Shown one piece after another: positions 42,405 to 54,600 of a stretch of DNA of 64,000 nt; position 1 is the first letter of the stretch, and every line of letters starts with the position of its first letter. The DNA comes from Elymus sibiricus (lineage: Eukaryota; Streptophyta; Magnoliopsida; Poales; Poaceae). The position numbers and the translations under genes were made by a program. The stretch lies in assembly GCA_039707655.1 (NCBI GenBank), contig CM077665.1:81159954-81223953 (forward strand), written 5' to 3'. The notes under the pieces were generated by a model, which saw only the letters and a program-made list of their open reading frames with translations, was not told the DNA's origin and searched no databases.

Positions 42405-44717
42405 TTGGTTTGTTTAACCTTTCTCTCCAAGTTATATTGTGCTTCTCACTGTCATTTGACACATTTGTTAAATAGCTATGCCATCCTTGGAAATCACATA
42501 TCGATGTTATCATCGACAACATCCCTGACTTCCTGCCACTGCATTGCCGTTAACCCCGAGCGAGTTCAGGCTATTCTTTACTGGACTCCTCCGAAGAACG
42601 TCAAGCAAGTCAGGAGTTTTCTCGGACTCGCTAGTTATTGCCGCCGATTCGTTGAGAACTTCTCGAGGATTGCAAAGCCATTAACTGACCTGCTCCACAA
42701 GGGTGTTAAATTTGAATGGACAGAAAAATGTCAAGAAAGCTTTCAGATGCTTAAAGATAAGTTGACATCTGCCCCAGTGTTAGCACCCCCGGATTCTCAA
42801 AAGGACTTCGAGATTTACTGTGATGCATCTCGTCAAGGATTAGGCTGTGTCCTAATGCAAGAACGCAGAGTAGTTGCTTATGGCTCTCGTCAATTGCGTC
42901 CTCATGAGGAAAATTATCCGGTACATGATCTCGAGCTTGCTGCAGTTATTTATGCTCTGAAGCTATGGCGACATTACCTCCTTGGTAACCGTTGCGAGAT
43001 ATACACTGATCATAAGAGTTTGAAGTATCTGTATACCCAGCCAGACTTGAACCTTCGTCAACAGAGATGGCTCGAAACAGTAGCTGATTATGATATGAAT
43101 ATCTCCTACACCCCTGGCAAGGCTAATGTAATGGCCGATGCTTTGAGTCGCAAGGCTTATTGCAACAACCTCATGGTTCAGGAAGCGCAACCTATGCTAT
43201 ATGAAGAGCTTCGCAAATTGAACCTTCACATTGTTCCTCAGGGTTATCTCAACACCCTGGAGGTTGAGCCAGACCTCGAGCGCAACATCAAGACCAGACA
43301 GAATTACTGCTCTGAAGTTGAGAAGATCAAGAAGTTCCTCTCCAAGGGTAATCCTTCTTTCTACCATGTTGGTGAGGATGGTGCTTTGTTCTTCAAAGGC
43401 CGCCTAGTGGTCCCCAGAAGGCATAATCTGGACTCTCGTTCGGATGTCATGAAAGAAGCACATGACACGCCCTTGTCTATTCACCCTGGTAGTACCAAAA
43501 TGTACCAAGACATTCGTCAGCGGTACTGGTGGCCCGATATGAAACATGATATTGCTAAATATGTTGCTGAGTGTGACGTTTGCCGTCGCATCAAAGCAGA
43601 ACATCAAAGGCCTGCTGGAACTCTGCAACCCCTTGAAATTCCGGAATGGAAATGGGACAAAGTCCAAATGGACTTCATTACTGGTTTTCCCAGATCACAG
43701 AAGGGTCATGATGCTATCTTTGTCGTCATCGACCGATTCTCAAAGGTTGCTCACTTTTTACCTGTCAAGGAGACTATCACTGCTAGTCAGTTAGCAGAAT
43801 TGTATGTTTCCAGAATTGTGTCACTCCACGGTGTTCCGTTAGAGATCAGTTCAGATCGTGGCAGCCTTTTCACTTCCAGATTCTGGAACAGTTTCCAGGA
43901 AGCCATGGGAACTCATCTGTCTTTTAGCACTGCTTATCACCCTCAGTCTCAGGGTCAAGTCGAAAGAGTTAACCAAGTGCTTGAAGATATGCTTCGAGCT
44001 TGCGTCATCTCATTCGGTAAGAAATGGGAAGAATCTCTCCCATATGCCGAATTCTCTTACAACAATGGCTATCAAGCTAGTCTGAAGATGGCACCGTTTG
44101 AAGTTCTTTATGGACGTAAGTGTCGAACCCCTCTGAATTGGTCAGAAACTGGGGAACGTTCACTTGTTGGACCGGACATTATTCAACAAGCTGAAGAACA
44201 AGTCCGCATTGTCCGTGAACATCTGAAAACTGCCCAGTCTCGTCAAAAGAGCAACTATGACCAAAAGCACAAGGTAATGGTCTATCAGCCTGGTGAGCAA
44301 GCTTACCTTCGCGTCACTCCGATGAAGGGCACTCATCGGTTCGGAATCAAGGGCAAGTTAGCTCCTCGCTATATTGGCCCGTTTCGCATTCTCGCTCGTC
44401 GAGGAGAAGTGGCATATCAATTGGAATTGCCGCCAAACCTTTCTCAAGTGCATGATGTCTTTCATGTGTCGCAACTTCGTCGCTGTTTTAAGGATCCCAT
44501 CCGAGCTGTGGATCATGATGTACTTGAATTTCGAGAAGATCTGTCTTATCCAGAATATCCGATCCGCGTTCTTGATCAAACTGAACGTCGGACTCGTCAG
44601 AAGTCGATCAAGTTCCTCAAGGTTCAGTGGTCGAATCATTCTGAGGATGAAGCCACTTGGGAACGCGAGGACCGTCTTCGTGAAGAATACCCTACTTTCT
44701 TTCAGTCTTCCTCTTAA
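42405..44717 (+). CDS. Gypsy pol remnant: RT thumb, RNase H, integrase, chromodomain
   Basis: One open frame of 770 codons to TAA at 44715-44717. The recognisable protein starts near residue 49 (NPERVQAILYWTPP), the RT connection; the catalytic RT core is deleted. RNase H follows with Asp in YCDASRQG (~139), Glu in DLELAAV, Asp in IYTDHKS (~201) and Asp in ADALSRK. The integrase has an HHCC zinc finger (~355-393). Its catalytic residues are Asp in MDFITGF (~421), Asp in SSDRGSLF (~482) and Glu in GQVERVNQ (~518). A GPF motif and a C-terminal chromodomain (~700-765) complete it. There is no ATG at the upstream frame start, so the first 48 codons are probably leader. With no gag, protease or RT core it can at most act as a truncated product. 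No stop or frameshift is seen, in line with its youth. Confidence 0.88.
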   Translation: MVCLTFLSKLYCASHCHLTHLLNSYAILGNHISMLSSTTSLTSCHCIAVNPERVQAILYWTPPKNVKQVRSFLGLASYCRRFVENFSRIAKPLTDLLHKGVKFEWTEKCQESFQMLKDKLTSAPVLAPPDSQKDFEIYCDASRQGLGCVLMQERRVVAYGSRQLRPHEENYPVHDLELAAVIYALKLWRHYLLGNRCEIYTDHKSLKYLYTQPDLNLRQQRWLETVADYDMNISYTPGKANVMADALSRKAYCNNLMVQEAQPMLYEELRKLNLHIVPQGYLNTLEVEPDLERNIKTRQNYCSEVEKIKKFLSKGNPSFYHVGEDGALFFKGRLVVPRRHNLDSRSDVMKEAHDTPLSIHPGSTKMYQDIRQRYWWPDMKHDIAKYVAECDVCRRIKAEHQRPAGTLQPLEIPEWKWDKVQMDFITGFPRSQKGHDAIFVVIDRFSKVAHFLPVKETITASQLAELYVSRIVSLHGVPLEISSDRGSLFTSRFWNSFQEAMGTHLSFSTAYHPQSQGQVERVNQVLEDMLRACVISFGKKWEESLPYAEFSYNNGYQASLKMAPFEVLYGRKCRTPLNWSETGERSLVGPDIIQQAEEQVRIVREHLKTAQSRQKSNYDQKHKVMVYQPGEQAYLRVTPMKGTHRFGIKGKLAPRYIGPFRILARRGEVAYQLELPPNLSQVHDVFHVSQLRRCFKDPIRAVDHDVLEFREDLSYPEYPIRVLDQTERRTRQKSIKFLKVQWSNHSEDEATWEREDRLREEYPTFFQSSS

Positions 44718-44740
44718 TTCTCGGGACGAGAATTCTTGTT

Positions 44741-44753
44741 AGAGGAGGAGAAC
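44741..44753 (+). other. Polypurine tract
   Basis: AGAGGAGGAGAAC ends directly at the 3' LTR. It is the plus-strand primer of reverse transcription. Confidence 0.85.
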
Positions 44754-47700
44754 TGTAACGCCCCCATGTAATAGCTACAGTAATCACCCCTTTGACAGTG
44801 CCATGTCATCATGATTAACCATGCTTGAGCATCATTGCATCATATCTCATTTCAAATTCCAATTTAAACTTGCAATTCAAACCTAAAGTGAAAATAAAAG
44901 TTGTTCAAAACCAGAAACTAAAATGTTCATTAAATAGCACATAATTCATAACTAATTATGTTGGGGAAAACAACATCACCATAATTCCAAAATTTGCCCC
45001 TAGCTAATTAAAACAGTAACTAAACAGCACAAATTAACACTAAATTGTTTAATAGGATTTAAAGTAAATTCATAATTTAATCAAACCAATTTCTGGTGAA
45101 TGAGAATAACACACTGATAATTATGGGTCAATCCATATATTTTATAAAAGTCATTAATTACTCGAACAATTTGCAAAGCAGTGGAAAAGAAAAGAAATAG
45201 AAAAGAAAAAGAAAAGGGGCAATGGTCTACTGTGCACTTGGGCCGCAAGTGCACAGTAGCCGGCCCAGCCCACCAGCGCCATCATCGTCTTCGTCGCGCT
45301 GTCGCCTGGCGCGCGCGACAGCGTCGTCGTCTCGCCACGCGCCGGCCATCCGCGCCGTCCCCGACGCCGTTAAGGCCTCGCCCGTGCTGCCCTCGCTCCC
45401 CCGAACCCTAGCGCGCCCCCATTCGCCCCCCTGCACCCTCTCCCTCTCGATCCCCTCCTCGCCCGAAGCGTCGCCGTCGCCCATTCCGTCGATCCCGCGG
45501 CCACCGTGCGCCGATCGCCTCGCCGACTAGCCCACAAGCTCCGCCGCGACCTCCTCTACCTCCTCGACCACGCGCTCGAGCCCCGGAGTCCCTGCATCGA
45601 TGCGCCCGAGCTCTTCTTCCTCCTCTGCTCCGACGAGCTTCGCCGTCGATTCCGGCTACTCCGAGCCCTCCCCGAGCACGCTTTGAACGGCTACACCTCA
45701 CGGTGAGCTTCGCCTTCCTCCCCTGCCCCTTCTCATGGTCGCTAGCTCGCCGTAGCCGTCGATTTCGCCGTAGTCCGACAGCGCCGCCGTCTGTCCACGT
45801 CGCCGACGAGTCCCCGGTGACCAAATGGTCCCGGGCTCGTGCCCGTTGGCTCCCTCGCATCGCGCACGATCTGCCTAGCTAGTTAGCGCGCCCGCTAGCG
45901 CTGCGCATCGCCGTTCCCGTCGCACGTCCGAACGCCTCGCCGCCGGCGAGCTCCTGCCGCTCGCCACAGGCCGCCTCAGCCGCTCCCGTCGCCACCATTC
46001 GACGCGGCGTCGAGCGCCCGTTCGAACGCGCCCAACCGCGCGTCGAATGGGGCCCTGTGCGCCGTTTCCGACCACCTCCCGTGGATGCGCCGCCGCGAAA
46101 CACGTCGCCGGTGTGTTTTCCGGCGACGCCGCGGCCGCCGTCCGCCGTGGCTGGCCCTGGCCCACCTGCCAGTGACACTGATTGGTGGGGCCGTGGGCCC
46201 GTTGACCAGTCAGCGCCGCTGACTGGGTCAGCTGTGCCACTGACATGTGGGGCCCCTCCCCACTGTGTCAATGACATACGGGCCCCACTGTCAGATTTCT
46301 AATTAGCTAAATGGAGTAATTAAAATTAATTAATTTAGTTTATTGTCTCACTGACATATGGGCCCCACATGGTTAATTAGTCTGTTAATAGATTAATTAA
46401 CCCACTGTCTATGACATGTGGGACCCGCATGTCAGGTTGACCCCAGTCAACTGCACTGTTGCGTGCTGACGTCATGATGACGTCATGCCTACGTCAGCCA
46501 ACACTATTCTGGATAATTCGAATTAAATAATTAAAATAAATTCAGAAAATATTTAAAACTTTAAAAATTCATATCTTTTAATCCGTAAGTCAGATGAAAA
46601 TAATTTATATATGAAAGTTGATCAGGAAAATGCCACGAATCCAAATATGCCATCCATTCATCTGTCACATGCCTCTAGCTATCTGAACATGGAACTTTTT
46701 GACCGTTTGCAGTAGATGAATAGTGCACCACTTTAATAAAACAAATCCAATTAAATTTTTATTAATTCCCAAGAGTTAACTAAATCATATAGATAGGCAG
46801 TAGCACATCTGCATATCATTCTAGGCATGTCACGCATAGTGATTGTATTTTGCCGTGGATTTATTGTTTCCTCTCCCCCTTCTCTCTCGTTAGACCTGGT
46901 GCCCGCCGACGCCGCTGCTTCAGAGTACGACTACGTTCCCGACGACCAGCCGTCAGACGACCCCGCCTTTGCCGCAGAGCAACCAGGCAAGCAAAACCCC
47001 TTGACGCATGCCTTTGTCACCCAATTCCTTCTCCCTCCTGCTTGCATTAGAAATTGCCGCTGCTACTGCTTTATCCTATTTCTGATGCATAGCCTGTTTT
47101 TGATAACTGTTAATTGATACCTGCCCTGTTATCCAAACTGCTTAGTATAGGTTGGATGGAAACCATCTGTGGCCCCTCTCCCTTGCTGTAGTTGCTCCGC
47201 TTTAGTGACTGAAGACTGCTGGACTGAAGACAGCACATCACCGCACACCCCCTAAATTGCTCGACACTGCAGGGTTAGCATCGAGTGCCGAGGGTGATAC
47301 CTCTTAGCTCACTTCCGATGGTGCCTCTGTAGAATAGCTTCCCGGATGTGTGTTATCGAGGGTGATTCCTCTTACATCACCTCCGCTAAGCTACCGTCGC
47401 GCAACTCCTCGAGTGGGAATCCATCGAGGGTGATTCCTCGAATTCCTCCTCGTTACTTGGACACACGGTTACTTTGACCTTTGTTACAGGCGGGTCCACC
47501 TCGAGAGGTACCCGCGGGGAAATGTAAAGTCGGGCTGGCCCCAAGGGTGCCCGCGAGCGAATATCATTAAAGACGGGTCGGCTCCAAGAGCACCCGCGCG
47601 ATACTAAATACGCCTAACGGAACTGGGTATTTGATCTGAGTGGGTCGTCGTGCCCATTTCGCACTACCACCATGTGGGATAATGGTTTAATGGGGCCCTC

Positions 47701-48821
47701 TGCAGCGTAGTATCAGCCGAAAGCTCTTCAGACGTCACAGGTTACTTTGCGGGCTGATCGCCGGGATTGGGCTGGTTACGTCACTGGGTTGTCCAGTGTC
47801 GCGCCTGTTTCTCCGGCCAGCCACGCAACGTGCAGGAGTGCAATGGGTGATGGGCCCAAGACCCCTGCGCACTTAGGATTTAGACCGGCGTGTTGGCCTC
47901 TCTGCTGAGCTCTAGGTCGGGCTGCGTTGTGTCGATCACCCGAGGCCGGGTATTACCCAGCAAGTGTATCCGGCCGGAGGTAATCGAGCGTGTTGGGTAA
48001 CAGTAGTGCACCCCTGCAGGGAAGATATCTATTCGAATAGCCGTGTCCACGGTAACAGGACGCTTGGAGTTGTGCCCGGATCCATGACAACTATAAAGAG
48101 ATGATGATACATGATAAACTGTTAATACTGCTCTCGGGATCGCTTTCTCGCAGGGTGTCGAGAAAGGATCTCAGGGCATTGCTACTGTATGACAACATGT
48201 ATGCTACTACTATCTACTCTCTTCTGATGCTGCAAGACTACTTGAAGATGCTAGTCTTCGATAGGCTAGGCCTTTCTCTCTCCTCTGGCTTTTCTGCTAT
48301 ATAGTCCACAAATACAGCCTTTTCATTTGATACCAATGCATACTTAGCATAGTTCTGATGTCAGTCTTGCGAGTACTTTGGATGAGTACTCACGGTTGCT
48401 CTGCTATTCTTTTTCCCCCATATCCAATTGATGATACATCAGACGACGGAGCCCAGGAGCCAGACGACACTGCCGGAGCTTTCTACCAGGAGGGTCCCGA
48501 CGGCACTTACTACTGGGTTGATCCAGCCGACCAGGAGTAGTTAGGAGGCTCCCAGGCAGGAGGCCTGCGCCTTTTCGATCTGTATCCCCTGTTTGTGTTA
48601 GCCATCTTATGGCACCCGTGACTAACTATGTCTGTACTCAGATATCATTTGTGTGTATGACTTATGTATTCGGGTCCTCGTGACCCCTGGCTTGTAATAT
48701 GTTGATTTATGCTTATTATTTGAGTTTAGAGTTGTGTTGTGATATTGATTAGTGAGTCCCTAATCTTGGTCGTACGCGTCTGCGTGTATGATTAGCGTAC
48801 GGTCAAATTGGGGGCGTCACA
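44754..48821 (+). repeat. 3' LTR of the gypsy element
   Basis: 4,068 bp, the same length as the 5' LTR. I noted differences at about eight single bases (for example near 45830, 45940, 45963, 46316, 47441, 47672, 48385 and 48394) and no indel. Confidence 0.92.
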
Positions 48822-48826
48822 GCCCT

Positions 48827-50151
48827 CCTTCTCAAATAACTTCCCTTTTATTTTGTATGGAATTGTATGCTTCTCAATCTCTACAACACTCCCTGGACTA
48901 GCAGCTTCCACTTCAGCTTTAAATGTGTAGACCAACTGAAAGCTCTCATTCCAAGGACCATTAATCCTGTCAAGAGCTATTTCCTTACCATAAAAAATCT
49001 TCATGTAAGGTACAACAATCTTGTACTTATCAAATAGCTTCCCTTGGAGTTCTGTTGGACCAAGTGTTGGTTTGTCTCTCAACCAATCCAAAATTGCATC
49101 TGCCACCCATCTACTCTTTGCTAGCTTTGTTTTAGCCTTCCCCCTCCCCCTCTAGGTGGACAAGTGTGCTGGTGTGGGTTCCTTTTTATCTGAAAAAAAT
49201 ATGATCTGAAAACGTTACACAATGATCTGAACATAGAATCTGTATATACTGAAATACACAAACCTGAATGAACTTGCTCCTCAACATACGTGATGCGTGC
49301 AACCTCCATCTACACCTATCATATGGGCAACGAACAGTGAACCTTGATGGCTCACTCCTTTCAATCACATATGTATTTTGTGTGAGAATGCATTATGTAG
49401 TCACTGCAATACGGCAGTCCACCATCGACTGGAATATGGTGCCCACACCAAGCTGAGGATCTTCCCCGTTCCACTCAATTGTTGGCATGTCCTCACCATC
49501 ATATTCATCTAAAACTAAGTTGTTGATGTTCTCCTCCCTCTCTTCATCGTCAGTGTCATCAAATCTAACATGGCTGATAGGTTGCTCATGAAATTCATCT
49601 TCCATTGCTTGTTTACTGGCAATATCTACAAGGTTAGGGAACATATTCTCATCCTCGTCATCATGTTGAGGCACCTCTTCGTCTGGCTCTCCATCCTGTA
49701 CTACATCGGGTGCGGCGGCGACAGGAGAAACGGCACAAGAAACGGCAGCAGATATATTGTGACTTTCAGAACCACTGGCTCTGCTTGGTTTCGACCAACA
49801 AGGAGTGCCGGGGCGCTCTCCGTTAGCAGAGGCGGAAGATTCCTGAACACTCTTCCCCTTCCCACGATCATTGTGTGGCTGAAGCACCTTGATATGGATT
49901 TTACCGAAGCGGCTTTCAGCATTCAAAGAAAAGAGCAATCCCGGATGCTCATCGCAAGTTAGTGGTATAAATTTTTGCTCGGTACTGCTGAAATATGTCA
50001 GTTCAACAGCATCGGCAGGGCTCCATCCATATGAAGAATTTCGGAGCGCCGCGAGCAAATCTTTGAACGTCATACTGGTTTCTACCACCTTCGGATAGTA
50101 AAATCCAGTAAGCAATTGCGGTTTTCTACCGTGCAGCACACTAACTTTCAT
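48827..50151 (-). pseudogene. MULE transposase (MURA-like), 5' part
   Basis: Leftward from ATG at 50149-50151 (MKVSVLHGRKPQLL) the first exon has an N-terminal domain, a Ser/Gly region, an acidic stretch (PDEEVPQHDDEDENMF) and the start of the MuDR DNA-binding domain (SMVDCRIAV). A TAA at 49393-49395 interrupts it. The same frame continues with VIERSEPSRFTVRCPYDRCR to a donor near 49266. A second exon from about 49193 (IKRNPHQHTCP) hits a G-run indel near 49140, after which DAILDWLRDKPTLGPTELQG is read in another frame to the gypsy insertion at 48826. The transposase would have cut and moved the MULE. At least one stop, one frameshift and the insertion break this half. Confidence 0.85.
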
Positions 50152-50636
50152 CCTAACCGACAGCCGAAAAGCAAGCGCAGGATCAATCCTATTCGATTCA
50201 AATAATGGGTGTTGTTAGGCCGGGAACAATTCAGCAAAATTTGAACGATTCAAGCAACTAGCGGTCAAAAAGGGCCAAATTTACGAATCAGCAAATCAGT
50301 TAGGGGGGAAAACGACGCTTACCCAGGTGTAATCCATGAATTATCCGCCGCCGATTCCACCCAATCCTCTCCACGGTCCACGGGCTTGAGAGCCTGCTCC
50401 CCCGACATCGCTGCTTGATCTAGATGGGGATGTGGGTGTATATCTGGCGGAGGGCACGACGGCGACGGAGGCGGAATGGGGTTAGAGGTTGGAGGGCACG
50501 ACGGTGGCGGAGGGGGCGGAGCAACGCGGTGCTGTAGGGCTCGAACTCGAGGTTTAGACAAGCCCATCCGACGTGTCTCAATGCGGCCCCACGCGTCAGA
50601 ATGGGCAAAGGAGGAGCCGTTCTGACACTCGTCAGG
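50152..50636 (-). other. Transposase leader, proline-rich open stretch
   Basis: This is GC-rich sequence between the right inverted repeat and the transposase ATG. A PPPPPPSCPP-type frame is present. It may be a 5' exon or leader (an acceptor-like site lies just upstream of 50151). Confidence 0.4.
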
Positions 50637-50788
50637 GTTAACGGTCAAACCATTGACCCGACGACATCCTCCGCTGTGACCATTTCTGAGGGTTTCAGAC
50701 AAGGGAGTGGGGAAAAGTGAGCAAAAGTTAAGAGCGTGGGGATGAATGAGTACAACTAAGGAACCAAGGGCACCGATGTAGAAAAACC
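50637..50788. repeat. MULE right terminal inverted repeat
   Basis: About 152 bp, inverse of 32386-32536 with many substitutions, so the element is much older than the gypsy insertion inside it. Confidence 0.88.
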
Positions 50789-51133
50789 TATTATTTAACA
50801 CTATAGATACATCGGTTTAAGCGACAACCATTTCGGATGGAGGAAGTACATGTTAGTGAAGAATAATTAAACTGGCACAACAACTACTTGGTATTTAGCG
50901 AGGACATACAATTATTTGAAAGCCTAGCTCCAAATCTTCTTAGATGGAGAACAGTGTGCTTCGGGATTTTTTTAGGGAAACAATAGGACTCTGCTGCATA
51001 TTTTTATTAATTTTCCAAATAAATTACAAATAATAATGTTCAAAAGTTAAAAAGAAGGGACTATACATCAAAGAAAAGAAACCTATGAAAACAAGTAAAA
51101 GTACAACAAGTACAACAACAGCCGCATGGCAGA

Positions 51134-54100
51134 TTATCTAAAGATTGTGATCCATGCCTCGAAGCCACTGTATTCCTTCCTCTTGATCCTGTAGGTGATC
51201 CATTTGAGTTCCTCTTTTAATTTCTTTCGGCATCTGTATATGCTTGGTGGAATATGTTGAAAGATTAAATCATTCCTAGTGGTCCAGATGGACCAACAGG
51301 TGAGGATTATAATTTCCATCGCATAGGGAGCACCTAATAGTTGCCTGATATTGCTTATTTCCTCATGTATGCTTGTATGTGTTGGTATCCAATTGGAACA
51401 AATGTAGGTCCAACATAGATGTGCAAATTGGCAGTGGAAGAATAAGTGGTCCCTTTTCTCCAGTACTGGTTGATTGCACATTACACACGAATAATCCTGC
51501 AAAAGGAAAAAAATTCTCTGCAAAAGTGCTCTAGTGTTTAGTCTATCATTAATGAGGAGCCAAAAGAAAATCTTATGCTTAAGGTGGCAGCAAGTTTTCC
51601 AGAGCCACTTGATGGCTGGTATAACCTCTAGGGAAAAGGTCAGAGTATTATAAGCCGAAGAAACCTTGTATGTTACCTTTCCAGGTGGGAACTGCCATAT
51701 GTCATGATCATCTTGCAAATGCAGGTCTTGTAAAAAGTGTTGTAACTGGAGAAATTCCTCATATGCCTCCTCAGATAGTGGCAGATGGAAGTGATCTGCA
51801 GGTCCTCAAGGTGAAATATCTCATGGACAGAGATCACTTGTTGTTTGGAAAATGAGTATAGATGAGGCCAAATATGAGATTTAGGTAGGTCTTCCCAAGC
51901 ATCTTGCCAAAAATCCAAAGTTTTGCCATCTTGAGGTATGCAAGTAGCATAAGATTTGTATGTGTTTATTAGCTTTAAACAATCTCTCCACCAGAAAGAG
52001 CACTATGGTAATTCAGGTGTAGGCACCCCATGAGGATAATAAATTTTCCAAATAAGATGCACCCAAGGTACATCAGCATGGTTAAGGAATTTGTGAATCA
52101 TCTTCATCAATAAGGATGTGTTCTGTGTATGAAGATTAATAATTCCAAGCCCTCCTTTGTCCTTTGGTCTGCAGATCATATCCCAAGCTGCTAGGGGTGG
52201 ATTTCTTTTTTCCAGGTCTTTGCCTCTCCAGAAGAGATGTCTTCTGTATTTGTCAAGTTGCTCAATGATGCCCTTATAAAGGAGGAGGCAGCTCATGAGG
52301 AATGTAGGCAGAGATGAAAGAACTGCATTAACCATAAGTAATCTACCATCATAACTTAAGTATTGAGAGCATACCGCCAATCTTTTTTGTACCCTCTCAA
52401 TGAGGTACATAAAGAATTCCATTTTAGATTTGGTGAAGCCCAGGGGAGTGCCTAAGTAAGTAAATGGAAAGGTTCCAATAGCACAACCCAGCAGATTAGA
52501 CAGATGTTGCACTTGTTCTCAGGGACATTAATGGGTAGTAAGCTTGATTTGTGATAATTAACTTTAAGACCGGAAGCTTTGGAAAATAATTGGATCAGGC
52601 TCTGCAACTATTGGATTTGGGCTGGGCAAGCAGACATGAAGATTAAGGTATCATCTACATATTGCAAGATGGGAAAGTCAGGGCATGCATTGGCCCTAAA
52701 GGGAGGTGAAATGACACCTCTATTCTTTGCATCATTCAAAATAGTTTGCAAGAAATCAACAGCTAAAACAAAAAGTTGTGGTTAAAGAGGATCCCCTTGT
52801 CTGACCCCTCTTCTACATTTAAAATGTGACCCAAGAATACCATTAAGCAGAATAGAGGAAGTGCCAGTCTCCAAGATCTGTTTAATCCAAGCACACCATT
52901 TCATTCCAAATCCATTTTGCTTGAGTATGGTTAAGATCATCCCATATTCCATTTTGTCAAAAGCTTTTTCAAAGTCCTATTTGAGAACTATAGCAGGTTG
53001 TCTGCTCTTGTGACATTGAAACAGGTATTCATAGGCCCATCCTATGCAGTCTCGTATAGTTCTGCTTTTTTAAAATCCATATTGGTTGACATGAACTAAC
53101 TCCATTATAATGGATTGAAGCCTGTTAGCCAGCAGCTTTGTAATAAGTTTGATGGTGCAGTTTAAGAGAAAAATGGGCCTATAATCATTAACAGTATTTG
53201 CCCCTGCTTTTTTAGGTATGAGAGTGATGAGAGAGCTGTTAATGCTTTGTAGACATAGGTCTCCTTGTTGGAACTGGTGGCATAGATCATAGAAGTCCTT
53301 CTTTATAATAGGCCAACATTTTCTGATGAAGTCTGTATTAAATCCATCAGGTCCAGGTGCCTTATTAGTTAGTAAATCCTTGATGACAGCATCAATTTCT
53401 TCTGTAGTAAATGGGGCTTCAAGGAAGGAGAGATCTGGATGGGTGGGAAGCAAGCGAAGGAGATGATCAAGAATATCAAAATTGTCAGATTTCCCTAGTC
53501 TGTCTTTAAATGCTTCATGCAAGAGCCTAGCCTTCCCATGATGATCAGAGACTTCAACTCCATCGTTATTGACCAGACTAGTGATTGAATTGTTTGTGTG
53601 CTAAACTGTAGCCATGGCAGGAAAGAATTGAGAATTTTCACTACCAAGTGTAACCCATTTGATTCTACCTCTTTGCTGCCAATATGTCTTCTGCTGTTTC
53701 AAAAGGGTGTCTAGATGAGTCTTGAAGTTTTTCCTTAAGTTAACTTCAATGGAAATAAGACATCTGAAGTTTTCAAGGCCATCCAATAAAGAAATTAGTG
53801 CATTGCAACTGATGATATCCTCCTTAATATTTGACAGGGTTTTGGCCCATTTTTTTTCAATTCCTTCCTTAGGATCTTCAATTTAGCATTTATTCTCTTT
53901 GCTGCATCAGCATAATGGATATTGTTTTTCCAAACAGATTCCACCAAGGGTAAAAAATTCTCATGATCCATCCACCAATTCTCAAATATGAATATCTTAG
54001 TTGCGGGCATGGTATTCTGAATTTAGATAACACATGGCACATGATCAGAAGTAGTCATAGCTAGATGATAAGCTAGAGTGTTAGGATATGAAAGTGTCCA

Positions 54101-54600
54101 TGCTGGGGAGGTAAAAAACCAATCCAATCTTTCCAGCAGGGGATCATCTTGCATGTTACTCCATGTGTAAGCACTGCCTTTTAAAGGTATATCAATTAGT
54201 CCCAGCTGGCTAATGACAGCATTAAACTAAAGCATTTCTTGAACATTTCCTCCAGGTTTACTCCTGTCTTGGAAACTGCGGATGAGATTAAAGTCCCCAA
54301 CCTATAACCAGTCAGCAGTATCTGGAATTTCTGTATTTTCCAACCAACTCAAAAATTCTAACTTTCTATCGTCCTGACAGGGAGCATAGATATTTGTAAG
54401 AGTCCAGCAACTTCCACATTTGGCAGATTGGAGTACCACAGAAACTAAAAAAGTATTCTGAAGTACCAGTTCCCCTTTAAAAAGTGAAGAGCACCAAATT
54501 GTTAAGATGCCTCCAGACCTTCCAACAGAAGGTGCATATACAAAAGAATCAAATCTAGCAGGGCAAAATTTTCTGATAAATTCCATGTTAACTGTTTCTT
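51134..54600 (-). pseudogene. LINE ORF2: endonuclease and reverse transcriptase
   Basis: The protein would nick target DNA and copy the LINE RNA. Leftward from about 54600 the endonuclease has SVGRSGGILTIWC (near 54510), LTNIYAPCQDDRKLEFLSWL (near 54370) and GDFNLIRSFQDRS (near 54250-54290). RT follows with NKAPGPDGFNTDF (near 53340), ITLIPKKAGANTVNDYRP (near 53180-53230) and the catalytic YVDDTLIF block (about 52640-52662). The C-terminal part (51134-52510) has FWRGKDLEKRNPPLAAWD and CVMCNQPVLEKRDHLFFHC. Stops and frameshifts occur between the pieces (for example near 53070, 52512, 52003 and 51718). Catalytic motifs are conserved, so decay is moderate. Confidence 0.85.

Larger units (their letters stand above)
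38020..48821 (+). mobile_element. Ty3/gypsy LTR retrotransposon, young, internally deleted
   Basis: Two 4,068-bp LTRs start TGTAACGCCC and end GGGCGTCACA. The 5-bp duplication GCCCT (38015-38019, 48822-48826) is intact. A tRNA-iMet primer site follows LTR1 and a purine tract precedes LTR2. The internal region is only 2,666 bp. Gag, protease and the RT fingers/palm are missing, so it depends on other copies. RNase H, integrase and a chromodomain remain in one open frame, which points to a chromovirus (Tekay-like) lineage. By eye the LTRs differ at about eight sites, so insertion is recent. Confidence 0.93.
32386..50788 (-). mobile_element. MuDR-like (MULE) DNA transposon with nested gypsy element
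   Basis: The ends GGGATTTCTATTCTTGTGCC and the inverse GGTTTTTCTACATCGGTGCC extend into ~150-bp inverted repeats. A 9-bp duplication TATTATTTA (32377-32385, 50789-50797) is the Mutator hallmark. Without the nested retrotransposon it is about 7.6 kb. It holds a leftward MURA-type transposase pseudogene, a convergent intact 141-codon gene near the left end and a decayed GRF-zinc-finger gene. The transposase is disabled by stops, a frameshift and the insertion. Confidence 0.9.
32343..50846. mobile_element. Stowaway MITE split by the MULE insertion
   Basis: The left half is 32343-32385 (TTTCTTTGTCCGAAATTAG...), after TA at 32341-32342. The right half is 50789-50846 (...CCATTTCGGATGGAGGAAG), before TA at 50847-50848. 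Without the insert and one duplicate copy they form a normal ~92-bp Stowaway. This identifies the empty target of the 18.4-kb insertion. Confidence 0.82.

Noticed and set aside
38020..48821. The 4-kb duplication as a segmental duplication of host DNA
   Set aside because: TG...CA ends, a tRNA primer site, a polypurine tract and a 5-bp target duplication show it is an LTR pair.
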